DNA from: Desulfovibrionales bacterium GWA2_65_9 | GTDB lineage: Bacteria; Desulfobacterota; Desulfovibrionia; Desulfovibrionales; Desulfovibrionaceae | DNA length: 5,750 bases | Direction: 5' to 3' | Assembly (NCBI GenBank): GCA_001799475.1 | Contig: MGTN01000055.1 | Span: forward strand, 26,584-32,333 | Part shown: in pieces, positions 1 through 5,740 of the stretch | How positions within the stretch are numbered: the stretch's first letter is position 1 | How the letters are laid out: each line of letters begins with the position of its first letter | The notes under the pieces: model-generated | Databases searched by the model: none | Seen by the model: only the letters and a program-made list of their open reading frames with translations | What the model was told of the DNA's origin: nothing | Position numbers and translations under genes: made by a program

Positions 1-1
1 G

Positions 2-817
2 CAGATCGCCGTGGGTGTGGCCCCGGTGGACTATTTCGCCAGGAAGATTGGCGGGGCGCTTATTCAGACCGTGGTGCTGGTGCCTGCCGGGGCCGATGCC
101 CACACCTATGAGCCCAAGCCTTCGCAGATGCGCGCGCTTTCCGGGGCCGCCCTGTACCTGTCCGCCGGGCTGGAGTTCGAGAACGCCTGGGAGCCGCGCC
201 TCAAGGCCGCCAACAGGAAACTCGCCTTCGTGCACCTGGAAAAGGGCCTGGCGCTGTTGCCCATGCCTGATGGCCATGACGGCCACCACAAGGCCGGAGC
301 AAAGGGCGGACATGGGCACGAGGCCGAGACTGACCCGCATGTCTGGGTTTCGCCCGCCAACGTCCGGCACATGGCCGCGCACATCACCGAGGCGCTCAGC
401 AAGGCCGACCCGGCCCATGCCAAGGACTACGCCGCCAACATGGCAGTGTTTGCGAATGAAATCAATGCAGTGGACGCCGATCTGCGCGCTGTCTTCAATG
501 GGGTGCCAGAGGGTCGGCGCAGCTTCCTGGTCTTTCACCCGGCCTGGAGCTATCTGGCCCGGGACTATGGTCTGACCCAGACGGCCATCGAGTTTGAGGG
601 CAAGGAGCCTTCGCCCAGGCGGCTGGCGGCCATTGTTGCCCAGGCCAGGGCCACGGGCACCAGGGTCATCTTCGTGCAGCCGCAGATGTCCCGCCGCACG
701 GCGGAGAGCATCGCCCAGGCCCTGGGCGCGCGGGTGCTGGTGGCTGATCCGCTGGCCGCGGACTGGGCCGCCAACCTGCGCAGCGTGGCCGGGGCCTTCC
801 GCTCGGCCCTGCGCTAG
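2..817 (+). CDS. znuA: Zinc ABC transporter substrate-binding protein ZnuA, 5'-truncated by the window edge
   Basis: This is the periplasmic metal-binding component of a cluster 9 (ZnuA/TroA-type) ABC importer, which captures Zn(II) and passes it to a ZnuB/ZnuC permease-ATPase. The frame is open to the left edge, and the GTG at 11 is an internal Val: the residues before it (QIA) continue the usual first strand of the mature protein. The true start, signal peptide and about 30 residues are therefore missing. Counting from codon 11, the expected ligands are His31 (in ADAHTYEP, codon 101-103), His110 (in DPHVWVSP, 338-340), His176 (in FHPAWSYLARDYG, 536-538) and Asp246 (in ADPLAADW, 746-748). 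Between the first two lies a short His-rich loop (His89, 92, 93, 101, 103; about 275-319), which is typical of zinc-specific ZnuA and usually absent from manganese-binding relatives. The zur-like gene follows 8 bases downstream. The family is secure; zinc rather than manganese is inferred from the loop and the neighbour. Confidence 0.93.
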   Translation, partial: QIAVGVAPVDYFARKIGGALIQTVVLVPAGADAHTYEPKPSQMRALSGAALYLSAGLEFENAWEPRLKAANRKLAFVHLEKGLALLPMPDGHDGHHKAGAKGGHGHEAETDPHVWVSPANVRHMAAHITEALSKADPAHAKDYAANMAVFANEINAVDADLRAVFNGVPEGRRSFLVFHPAWSYLARDYGLTQTAIEFEGKEPSPRRLAAIVAQARATGTRVIFVQPQMSRRTAESIAQALGARVLVADPLAADWAANLRSVAGAFRSALR

Positions 818-820
818 GAC
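816..820 (+). promoter_or_regulatory. Shine-Dalgarno of the zur-like gene, overlapping the znuA stop
   Basis: AGGA begins inside the znuA TAG stop (815-817) and lies 6 bases before the ATG at 826. The overlap supports ATG 826 as the start and suggests that translation of the regulator is coupled to that of znuA. Confidence 0.55.
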
Positions 821-825
821 GGCAC

Positions 826-1251
826 ATGGACGCGCGTGAACTTTTGGAGCGCTGCGGCGTGTCAGCCACGGAGAACCGGCTGCTGGTGCTGCGGGCGCTG
901 TCCGGCGCGGACCACCCGCAGACTTCGCAGACCCCACAGACCCCTTTGGAACTGCTGGCCCAACTGTCCGGGCGCATGAACCGCGTGACCCTGTACCGCA
1001 TTCTGGACCTGCTGGTGGAGCGCGGGGTGGCGGCGCGGCACAATGCCGGCGAACGGGCCTTCCGCTACTGCCTGGGCCAAGGCGTGGCCGGGCATTCGCA
1101 TTTCCACTGCACGCGCTGCGGCCAAACCCAGTGCCTGGACTCCAGGCTCCTGGAGCCGGGCCTCTCGCGCATCCTGTCCGGCCTGCCCATGCGCGTGGAA
1201 ATGGCCGAGGTCACCTTGGGCGGGGTCTGCGAAGGCTGCCTGAACGCTTGA
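826..1251 (+). CDS. zur: Fur-family transcriptional regulator, probably zinc uptake regulator Zur
   Basis: A 141-residue Fur-family metalloregulator of normal length. The N-terminal winged-helix domain (about 1-83) includes the recognition-helix region NRVTLYRILDLLVERGVAAR (residues 52-71). The dimerisation/metal domain begins at the HSHFHCTRCG motif (His90, His92, His94, Cys95, Cys98) and ends with CEGC (Cys135, Cys138). Cys95/98/135/138 match the structural Cys4 zinc site of the family, and His90/His92 are likely sensor-site ligands. The extra Cys103 follows the CxxC closely, as is common in Zur-type members. Fur, Zur, Mur and PerR are hard to separate by sequence, so Zur is chosen mainly because the gene directly follows znuA. 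It probably represses the znu genes when zinc is plentiful and so controls its own level; no operator can be checked because the operon promoter is outside the window. An odd QTSQTPQTP stretch (residues 32-40) is encoded by a 9-bp tandem repeat. Confidence 0.85.
   Translation: MDARELLERCGVSATENRLLVLRALSGADHPQTSQTPQTPLELLAQLSGRMNRVTLYRILDLLVERGVAARHNAGERAFRYCLGQGVAGHSHFHCTRCGQTQCLDSRLLEPGLSRILSGLPMRVEMAEVTLGGVCEGCLNA
919..945 (+). repeat. Three-copy 9-bp tandem repeat within the zur-like gene
   Basis: Three adjacent 9-base units start at 919, 928 and 937: cagacttcg, cagacccca and cagacccct. They are in frame and encode Gln-Thr-Ser, Gln-Thr-Pro, Gln-Thr-Pro (residues 32-40), between early helices of the winged-helix domain. 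The second and third units differ by one base, which suggests recent duplication by strand slippage. Gain or loss of a unit would keep the reading frame. Confidence 0.75.
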
Positions 1252-1276
1252 GCCGACCGATCTGCGACAAAGAAAA

Positions 1277-1317
1277 GGCCCGGCCTGGAAAAGACTGACG
1301 AGTCTCCAGGCCGGGCC
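1277..1317. terminator. Bidirectional intrinsic terminator between converging units
   Basis: A 12-bp perfect stem pairs 1277-1288 (ggcccggcctgg) with 1306-1317. After an AAA bulge (1289-1291) a second 5-bp stem follows, 1292-1296 with 1301-1305, closed by a GACG loop. On the minus strand the stem runs into TTTTCTTT (1276-1269), a good U-run, and it lies 24 bases after the tautomerase stop. On the plus strand it lies 25 bases after the zur stop, but only a delayed TTTT (1325-1328) follows, so that direction should be weaker. The 90-base gap between the genes holds little else. Confidence 0.88.
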
Positions 1318-1341
1318 GTGTGCGTTTTGTGCTGCGGCGTT

Positions 1342-1731
1342 CTACACCGTCACCTGATAGCCCAGGTCCACCAGATCGGCCCGCTGGCCGCCCCGGATAC
1401 CGAAGTTTTCGCGCGGCTGCTCGATGATGCGCAGGAACACATCGGCGCGCGGCACGCAAAGGGCCTCCAGCGCGTCCACGATGGCGGCGAACAATTCACC
1501 CTTGGTTTCCGCCGTACGACCCTCGAAGAGGGCGATTTCAACGAGCACGTAGCGGTCGCTCTTGCCCTCGGGCAGCAGCCACTCGTCGCGGCCGTGCACT
1601 GAGAGGCGCAGGTTGCGGTCGCGCGGCGGGAGCTTCAGCGTATCGGCAATGGCCCCCTGCACGGCCTCCATGAGCGCGCGCTTTTCGGCTGCGCTGCGGC
1701 CCTCCAGGATGCTGACCAGGGTGACGGGCAT
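1342..1731 (-). CDS. Tautomerase-family protein (fused 4-oxalocrotonate-tautomerase-like halves)
   Basis: A 129-residue protein of the tautomerase superfamily, whose members use an N-terminal proline, exposed by removal of Met, as a catalytic base or acid. Pro2 is present. The chain is two beta-alpha-beta halves: residues 2-46 and about 61-105. They show internal similarity, with EGRSAAEK (10-17) in the first and EGRTAETK (70-77) in the second. Length and the PPRDR segment (35-39) resemble the malonate-semialdehyde decarboxylase/cis-CaaD-type long members, in which an Asp in this place is functional. The second half carries one Arg (Arg72) where malonate semialdehyde decarboxylase has a pair, so that activity is not supported. 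The C-terminus (NFGIRGGQ near 109-116, then a DLGYQV end) is a common tautomerase ending. The true substrate is unknown. It is the last gene of the minus-strand operon, 12 bases after gatA, and the shared terminator follows. The family is well supported; the reaction is not. Confidence 0.85.
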   Translation of the reverse strand: MPVTLVSILEGRSAAEKRALMEAVQGAIADTLKLPPRDRNLRLSVHGRDEWLLPEGKSDRYVLVEIALFEGRTAETKGELFAAIVDALEALCVPRADVFLRIIEQPRENFGIRGGQRADLVDLGYQVTV

Positions 1732-1740
1732 ATATGCAGG

Positions 1741-1746
1741 CTCCTA
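1741..1746 (-). promoter_or_regulatory. Shine-Dalgarno of the tautomerase gene, overlapping the gatA stop
   Basis: On the minus strand TAGGAG combines the gatA TAG stop (1746-1744) with an AGGAG ribosome-binding site (1745-1741), 9 bases before ATG 1731. This fixes the start and points to translational coupling with gatA. Confidence 0.7.
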
Positions 1747-3207
1747 CAGCTTCGGCAGGCCGGTTGCGGGCACGTTCTTTTCCAGCACTCCGGCCACCTG
1801 GAGCATTCGCGCCTCGTCAAAGGCCCGGCCCGTGAGCTGCAGGCCCACAGGCATGCCCGAATCGCGGCCCAGGCCCACAGGCAGGCTCATGCCCGGCAGC
1901 CCGGCCAGGTTGGTGCTGATGGTGAAGATGTCCATGAGGTACATCTGCAAGGGGTCGTCGCTCATCTCGCCGACCTTGAAGGCCGTGGTCGGGCACACTG
2001 GCCCCATGATGACGTCGCATTGGTTCAGCGCGGCCTCGAAATCCTGGCGGATGAGTCGGCGCACCTGCGCGGCCTTGCGGTAGTAGGCGTCGTAGTAGCC
2101 CGACGAGAGCACGTAGGTGCCCAGGATGATGCGCCGCTGGACCTCCTCGCCAAAGCCCTTGGTGCGGCTTTTGACGTACATCTCAATCAGGCTCTGGGCG
2201 TCCTTGTCGCGCAGTCCGTAGCGCACGCCGTCGAAGCGCGCCAGGTTGGAGCTCGCTTCGGCCACGGCGATGATGTAGTAGGTGGCGATGGCGTATTCCG
2301 AGAGCTTCAGGCGCACGGGCACGGTCTTGGCGCCCAGGGCTTCGGCCTGTTTCACCGCCGCACCGCAGGCTTCGGCCACCTCGGGCGAGAGCCCCTTGTC
2401 CCAGTACTCCGCTGGCAGGCCGATGGTCAGGCCTTTGAGGTCAGCGCGTTCGGACAGCGCGGCCACGTAGTCCGGCACGGGCGCGTTGACCGAGGTCGAG
2501 TCGCGCTCGTCGTGCCCGGCGATGACCTGCAGGATGCGCGCGGCGTCTTCCACGCTGCGGGTCATGGGGCCGATCTGATCCAGCGACGAGCCGTAGGCCA
2601 CCATGCCGAAGCGCGACACGCGGCCGTAGCTGGGCTTCAGGCCCACGATGCCGCAAAAGCTCGCGGGCAGGCGGATGGAGCCGCCGGTGTCCGTGCCCAG
2701 CGCGCCATAGCACTGGCAGGCGGCCACGGTCGCGCCGGAGCCGCCGCTGGAGCCGCCGGGCACGCGCGAGGTGTCCCAGGGGTTCCTGGTGGCGAAATAG
2801 GCCGAATTCTCGGTGGTGGAGCCCATGGCGAACTCGTCCATGTTGGCCTTGGCCAGGATGATGGCTCCGGCCTCCTTGAGCCGCGCCACGGCCGTGGCGT
2901 CGTACACGGGCCGGAAGTTCTCCAGGATCTTGGAGCCGCAGGTGGTGGGAACGCCCTTGGTGGCCAGCACGTCCTTGACCACCAGTGGCACGCCCCAGAG
3001 GGGCTTGGCGGCGTCCGGCCCGCTTGCGTCCATTGCCTGGGCCTGGGCTCTGGCCTCCTCGGCCTGGATGGACAGCAGGGCCTGGATCTTGGGCTCCGTG
3101 GCGCTGATGCGCGTGAGCGCGGCCTCGGTGACCTCTGCGGCGGAGCGGGACTTGTCCGCCAGCTGTTGGCGGACCTGGGTCAAAGTCAGTTGCGTCAGAT
3201 CGGGCAT
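1744..3207 (-). CDS. gatA: Asp-tRNA(Asn)/Glu-tRNA(Gln) amidotransferase subunit A
   Basis: GatA is the glutaminase subunit of the cytoplasmic GatCAB complex. It releases ammonia from glutamine, which is used to convert misacylated Glu-tRNA(Gln) (and often Asp-tRNA(Asn)) to the amidated form. The 487-residue length is normal. The amidase-signature Ser-cisSer-Lys triad is visible: Lys78 in PLVVKDV, Ser153 in PGGSSGGS, and nucleophile Ser177 in GTDTGGSIRLPAS; in each case the surrounding motif is intact. Other family blocks present include AKANMDEFAMGST (119-131), GLKPSYGRVSRFG (189-201) and MGPVCPTTAFKVGE in the C-terminal third. ATG 3207 is the only plausible start: an in-frame TAG lies upstream with no ATG, GTG or TTG between. 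The ribosome-binding site is weak (GGAAA, 3219-3215). gatC lies directly upstream, while gatB is not in the window and must be elsewhere. The tautomerase gene follows. Confidence 0.98.
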   Translation of the reverse strand: MPDLTQLTLTQVRQQLADKSRSAAEVTEAALTRISATEPKIQALLSIQAEEARAQAQAMDASGPDAAKPLWGVPLVVKDVLATKGVPTTCGSKILENFRPVYDATAVARLKEAGAIILAKANMDEFAMGSTTENSAYFATRNPWDTSRVPGGSSGGSGATVAACQCYGALGTDTGGSIRLPASFCGIVGLKPSYGRVSRFGMVAYGSSLDQIGPMTRSVEDAARILQVIAGHDERDSTSVNAPVPDYVAALSERADLKGLTIGLPAEYWDKGLSPEVAEACGAAVKQAEALGAKTVPVRLKLSEYAIATYYIIAVAEASSNLARFDGVRYGLRDKDAQSLIEMYVKSRTKGFGEEVQRRIILGTYVLSSGYYDAYYRKAAQVRRLIRQDFEAALNQCDVIMGPVCPTTAFKVGEMSDDPLQMYLMDIFTISTNLAGLPGMSLPVGLGRDSGMPVGLQLTGRAFDEARMLQVAGVLEKNVPATGLPKL

Positions 3208-3274
3208 GATTTCGTTTCCGTGGCTTGCTTGGGTGCTTTGGGGGAGGGCGCTCGGCTATGCGCAGGCGTGGCGT
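3208..3274 (-). other. gatC-gatA intergenic gap with no clear signal
   Basis: This 67-base gap is the longest inside the minus-strand operon. It contains a C-rich stretch (CCCTCCCCC), a weak 4-bp GCGC/GCGC pairing and a poor GGAAA ribosome-binding site for gatA. I see no convincing promoter, terminator or small gene. Confidence 0.5.
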
Positions 3275-3559
3275 CTAGACGATGCGCGGCACGATGAAGA
3301 AGCTGCCGTCGGTCTCGGGCGCGTTCTTCAGGATGTCCTCGCGGGTGTACTCCTTGCGCGCCACGTCGTCGCGCATGACGCTCACGTGGTCAACGGGCGT
3401 GTACATGGGCTCCACAGCGCTGGTGTCCAGCTCAGCGAGCTTGTCCATGTAGCCCAGGATGCCGTCCAGCTGTCCGGCGTACTGGGCGATTTTTTCCGGC
3501 GTCAGGTCCAGGCGCGCGAGCCTGGCCACCTTGGCCACTTCTTCCGGGCTGATCTTCAT
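3275..3559 (-). CDS. gatC: Asp-tRNA(Asn)/Glu-tRNA(Gln) amidotransferase subunit C
   Basis: GatC is the small subunit that wraps around the GatA-GatB interface and stabilises the amidotransferase complex. The 94-residue length is typical. Family features are an N-terminal helix pair beginning MKISPEEVAKVARLARLDL, with a helical segment near residues 21-46 (KIAQYAGQLDGILGYMDKL), then the family's extended segment with EPMYTPVDHVSVMRDD (50-65), and a C-terminal block APETDGSFFIVPRIV (80-94), the usual GatC ending. The start at 3559 is supported by a strong AAGGAG 9 bases upstream, which overlaps the stop of the lipoprotein gene. It precedes gatA, its partner. Confidence 0.97.
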   Translation of the reverse strand: MKISPEEVAKVARLARLDLTPEKIAQYAGQLDGILGYMDKLAELDTSAVEPMYTPVDHVSVMRDDVARKEYTREDILKNAPETDGSFFIVPRIV

Positions 3560-3568
3560 GTGCGTGTG

Positions 3569-3575
3569 CTCCTTA
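3569..3575 (-). promoter_or_regulatory. Shine-Dalgarno of gatC, overlapping the lipoprotein-gene stop
   Basis: On the minus strand TAAGGAG joins the TAA stop (3575-3573) of the upstream lipoprotein gene to a near-perfect AAGGAG (3574-3569), 9 bases before the gatC ATG. The arrangement favours coupled translation. Confidence 0.75.
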
Positions 3576-5645
3576 GTCCTTGGGCTCTTTGGTCAGGCTC
3601 CCGGAGGGGCCGGAGAGCTTCTTGTCCTTTTGCAACTGGCGCGAATAGGCCAGGCGCTTCTCGCGGCGGGATTTGGCCTTTTCGGTGGCGGCGCGCAGTT
3701 CAAGCGGGTCCACCAGGATCTTGCCGTCCTTGCGCGGGCTGAACAGATACAGATTCTGCCGGGCGCGGCCCTCGGCGTCCCAGGTGATGGGCGCCATGCT
3801 GAACTCCATGCCGCGCACGGCCTGCAGGCGCTGGTTGACCTGGGCCGGGGTCCAGTCCGCTGGCAGGTTCAGCTTTGCGGCGAAATCGATGAAGTCATGG
3901 CCCAGAGCCACCCAGAAGTCCGCAGCGTCCTGGGACTTCCCGCTGAGGGCGGCTTGGAGCGCCTTGGCAGCAGGGGCCTCGGGCCACCACGCGCCTGGGC
4001 AGGCGGCCAGCTGGAAGTAGGTGTCGTCGATGTCCTTGGCGTTGTCCAGGGCCACGCTCCACAGCTCGGTACCCAGGAAGACCAGGTGCTGGCCCTCAAA
4101 GAAGTGGAAGTTGGACACCAGGAGCTCGGACTGTGCCCAGTCTTCGGGCACGAACACGGCCCCGAAGTCCGGCATGGGCAGGGGCATGTTCTTGTTGTGG
4201 CGAAAGGCGTCCGGGATCTTGAGCAGGCGCTCGACGCTGTGGAGCCAGCGGGGGTGGTCGGTCGGCGGGTAGAATTCGCTGGAGGCCAGGCGCAGGCCCT
4301 TGGCCTTGGCCTCGGCCTGGAACACCTCGGCCATGCGTTGGCCATAGCGGCTCTTGGGGGCCAGCACGGCCACGGAACGGATTCCCAGCTGGTCCGCGGT
4401 GAGGTCCACCAGGGCGCGCATCTGGTCTTTGGGGCTGGTGAAGAAGCGCCAAGCCTGGCTCCCCTCCTGGACCTCGCCCAGGTCGGGCAGGAAGGCGAAG
4501 ACCGCGCGCGAGGCGAGGACCCCACCCTTGAGCATGTCGCGGAAGCCCTCCACGAGCATGGGCCCGCCCACGACGGAAAAGCTGGGGGGCAGGGCGGCAA
4601 GCTGCTCGCGCCAGTCTGCGGCCTCGGCGTTGATGGCCCTGATCTCCACGCTGCGGCCCTGGGCAGCCAGGCGCGCCTGGGCCAGCTCGGCTCCGCGCAG
4701 GACCTTGGCGGCCGTGGGCGCATAGCGGCCGGTGAGCGGCAGCACCAGAGCCACGCGCACCGGGCCGTTGCCGGCAGCGGGGATGAGGGCCGCAGGCTGG
4801 TCCGAAAGGGTGCGGCCCTTGGCCTGGGCCAGCAGAATGGGTGCGCTTGCGAGCTCTGAATGGACCGGGGCGGGCGGCGTAAAGTCGGCGCGCGGCGACA
4901 GGGCGCGGCGCCGCGCCTCGCGTTGGATGAGGGCGTGGGGGAAGGTGCCCGAGCCGCTTGTGCCAACCAGCCGCGTCAGGCCCTGGAGCTGTTCTCCGGG
5001 CAGGTCGCGCAATTGAGCGGAGTACTCCGCCTCCATGGCGGCCTTGGCCTTGCGGTCTGGCGCATGGCTGTGCGTGCTCGCCAGGATCTCGATGGCCCGG
5101 GCCATGTCGCCGTTTTTCGCATGGATTTCGGCAAAGGCCATGGCCGCGCGGGAGCGCACGTCAAAGGGCAGCTCGGTGTGCGCCGCGAGCCAGACGCGGT
5201 GATTCTCCAGCAGGTCCGGCCGGTTCAGCACGCCCAGGGTCCTGATGTACTGCTCGTGCCAGGGCCAGCTGGCCAGCACGGTGCCGTTGGCCACCACCTG
5301 GCGGTCCAGGGCCGACTTGGCCTGGTAGTAGTGCCTGGAATTGAAGGCGCTGACAGCCAGGCGGTTCAGGGCATGGAGGCGTATCTCGCTGGTCAGTTCG
5401 CGCTCCAGCAGGCGGGTGTAGAGCAGCTCACTCTGGGGGTAGTTGCCAGCAGACCAGAAGGCCTCGGCATCCTTGGCCAGGTCGTCGGTGCTTTGTTCCC
5501 GTGCGGCCTCAAGCGGGGTGTCGCTGGGGGTGGGCAGGTTCAGTTCCACGCAGCCGACGGCCAGGAGCGGCAAAAGCAGGGCCAGCGCGGCCAGGAGCCT
5601 GGCTGCGTTGGCGCGGACGCCAAACTGGCGCGGGGTGTGTCTCAT
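3573..5645 (-). CDS. LpoA-like lipoprotein: penicillin-binding protein activator / periplasmic-binding-protein-fold protein
   Basis: A 690-residue predicted lipoprotein. Residues 1-31 form a signal peptide (Arg-rich start, hydrophobic Leu/Ala core 17-30) ending at the lipobox LAVGC, with Cys32 as the lipidated residue. Val33 follows, not the Asp inner-membrane retention signal, so outer-membrane attachment is likely. Residues about 45-245 are helical and TPR-like (for example AEAFWSAGNYPQSELLYTRLL, then further helix pairs). A Pro/Ala-rich linker (about 251-294) leads to a type-1 periplasmic-binding fold, starting VRVALVLPLTGRYAPTAAKV (296-315) and including GAVFVPEDW (495-503). Helical repeats followed by a substrate-binding-like domain is the LpoA layout, in which the protein activates peptidoglycan synthase PBP1A from the outer membrane. 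An amino-acid or branched-chain-type binding protein is the alternative, but no permease genes lie nearby. A Lys/Arg-rich tail (651-690) is unusual. ATG 5645 has AGGGAG 8 bases upstream. It heads the gatCA operon. Confidence 0.8.
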   Translation of the reverse strand: MRHTPRQFGVRANAARLLAALALLLPLLAVGCVELNLPTPSDTPLEAAREQSTDDLAKDAEAFWSAGNYPQSELLYTRLLERELTSEIRLHALNRLAVSAFNSRHYYQAKSALDRQVVANGTVLASWPWHEQYIRTLGVLNRPDLLENHRVWLAAHTELPFDVRSRAAMAFAEIHAKNGDMARAIEILASTHSHAPDRKAKAAMEAEYSAQLRDLPGEQLQGLTRLVGTSGSGTFPHALIQREARRRALSPRADFTPPAPVHSELASAPILLAQAKGRTLSDQPAALIPAAGNGPVRVALVLPLTGRYAPTAAKVLRGAELAQARLAAQGRSVEIRAINAEAADWREQLAALPPSFSVVGGPMLVEGFRDMLKGGVLASRAVFAFLPDLGEVQEGSQAWRFFTSPKDQMRALVDLTADQLGIRSVAVLAPKSRYGQRMAEVFQAEAKAKGLRLASSEFYPPTDHPRWLHSVERLLKIPDAFRHNKNMPLPMPDFGAVFVPEDWAQSELLVSNFHFFEGQHLVFLGTELWSVALDNAKDIDDTYFQLAACPGAWWPEAPAAKALQAALSGKSQDAADFWVALGHDFIDFAAKLNLPADWTPAQVNQRLQAVRGMEFSMAPITWDAEGRARQNLYLFSPRKDGKILVDPLELRAATEKAKSRREKRLAYSRQLQKDKKLSGPSGSLTKEPKD

Positions 5646-5653
5646 GTGCCTGT

Positions 5654-5659
5654 CTCCCT
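5654..5659 (-). promoter_or_regulatory. Ribosome-binding site of the LpoA-like gene
   Basis: AGGGAG on the minus strand, 8 bases before ATG 5645. It supports this start, which also places a complete signal peptide at the N-terminus. Confidence 0.65.
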
Positions 5660-5671
5660 GGCCTGGACGCC

Positions 5672-5709
5672 AAAAAAATCCCGGCCCACGGAGGTCCGCA
5701 GGCCGGGAT
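5672..5709 (-). terminator. Intrinsic terminator upstream of the LpoA-like gene
   Basis: A perfect 9-bp stem pairs 5678-5686 (atcccggcc) with 5701-5709. An inner 3-bp stem (5689-5691 with 5696-5698) forms across a small internal loop. On the minus strand the stem is followed directly by a run of T (5678-5672), a textbook intrinsic terminator. On the plus strand only ATATTTGT follows, so the minus direction is preferred. It probably ends a minus-strand gene beyond the right edge, though its position so close to the next gene also allows a leader or attenuator role. Confidence 0.85.
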
Positions 5710-5710
5710 A

Positions 5711-5739
5711 TTTGTACGCACTCTTGCCCTGCAAGGCAA
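5711..5739 (-). promoter_or_regulatory. Weak candidate sigma-70-type promoter for the lipoprotein-gatCA operon
   Basis: On the minus strand TTGCCT (5739-5734) and TACAAA (5716-5711) are 17 bases apart; each matches 4 of 6 consensus bases. Transcription would start near 5704, inside the terminator hairpin, so the transcript would carry only part of the stem. The match is weak and could be chance. No better promoter is visible in the 105 bases upstream of the gene. Confidence 0.22.
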
Positions 5740-5740
5740 G
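5723..5740. repeat. Small inverted repeat near the right edge
   Basis: cttgcc (5723-5728) pairs with ggcaag (5735-5740) across a 6-base loop. There is no T-run next to it on either strand. It overlaps the candidate -35 and could be part of the end of the gene beyond the window or a protein-binding site; its role is unknown. Confidence 0.4.

Noticed and set aside
11..13. GTG at 11 as the true start of znuA
   Set aside because: The frame is open to the left edge, the residues before it continue the conserved first strand of the mature protein, and a start here would leave no signal peptide.
274..319. His-coding stretch in znuA as a separate repeat element
   Set aside because: The His residues are irregularly spaced and fit the known His-rich loop of zinc-binding ZnuA, so this is ordinary protein-level constraint.
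1318..1602. Plus-strand open frame (94 codons) starting next to the central terminator
   Set aside because: It is antisense to the tautomerase gene, begins within the terminator region and shows no family motif.
2020..3297. Long plus-strand open frame (425 codons) opposite gatA
   Set aside because: It is fully antisense to gatA, whose catalytic motifs are intact. The predicted product is compositionally biased and resembles no family.
2813..3742. Plus-strand open frame (309 codons) spanning the gatA start, gatC and the lipoprotein gene end
   Set aside because: It crosses three real genes on the other strand, has no convincing ribosome-binding site and its translation lacks domain features.
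3459..4859. Long plus-strand open frame (466 codons) opposite the LpoA-like gene
   Set aside because: Its translation is low-complexity, rich in Gly, Ala, His, Gln and Leu with no recognisable motif. It is the antisense image of a well-supported gene in GC-rich DNA, where stop codons are scarce.
3869..4966. Minus-strand open frame (365 codons) in another frame of the LpoA-like gene
   Set aside because: Its product is dominated by Arg, Pro, Ser and Ala, the usual result of reading a GC-rich gene out of frame. No frameshift is needed, because the 690-residue frame is intact.
5509..5739. Minus-strand open frame (76 codons) over the upstream region of the LpoA-like gene
   Set aside because: It runs through the terminator hairpin and then out of frame into the lipoprotein gene, and has no plausible ribosome-binding site or recognisable sequence.
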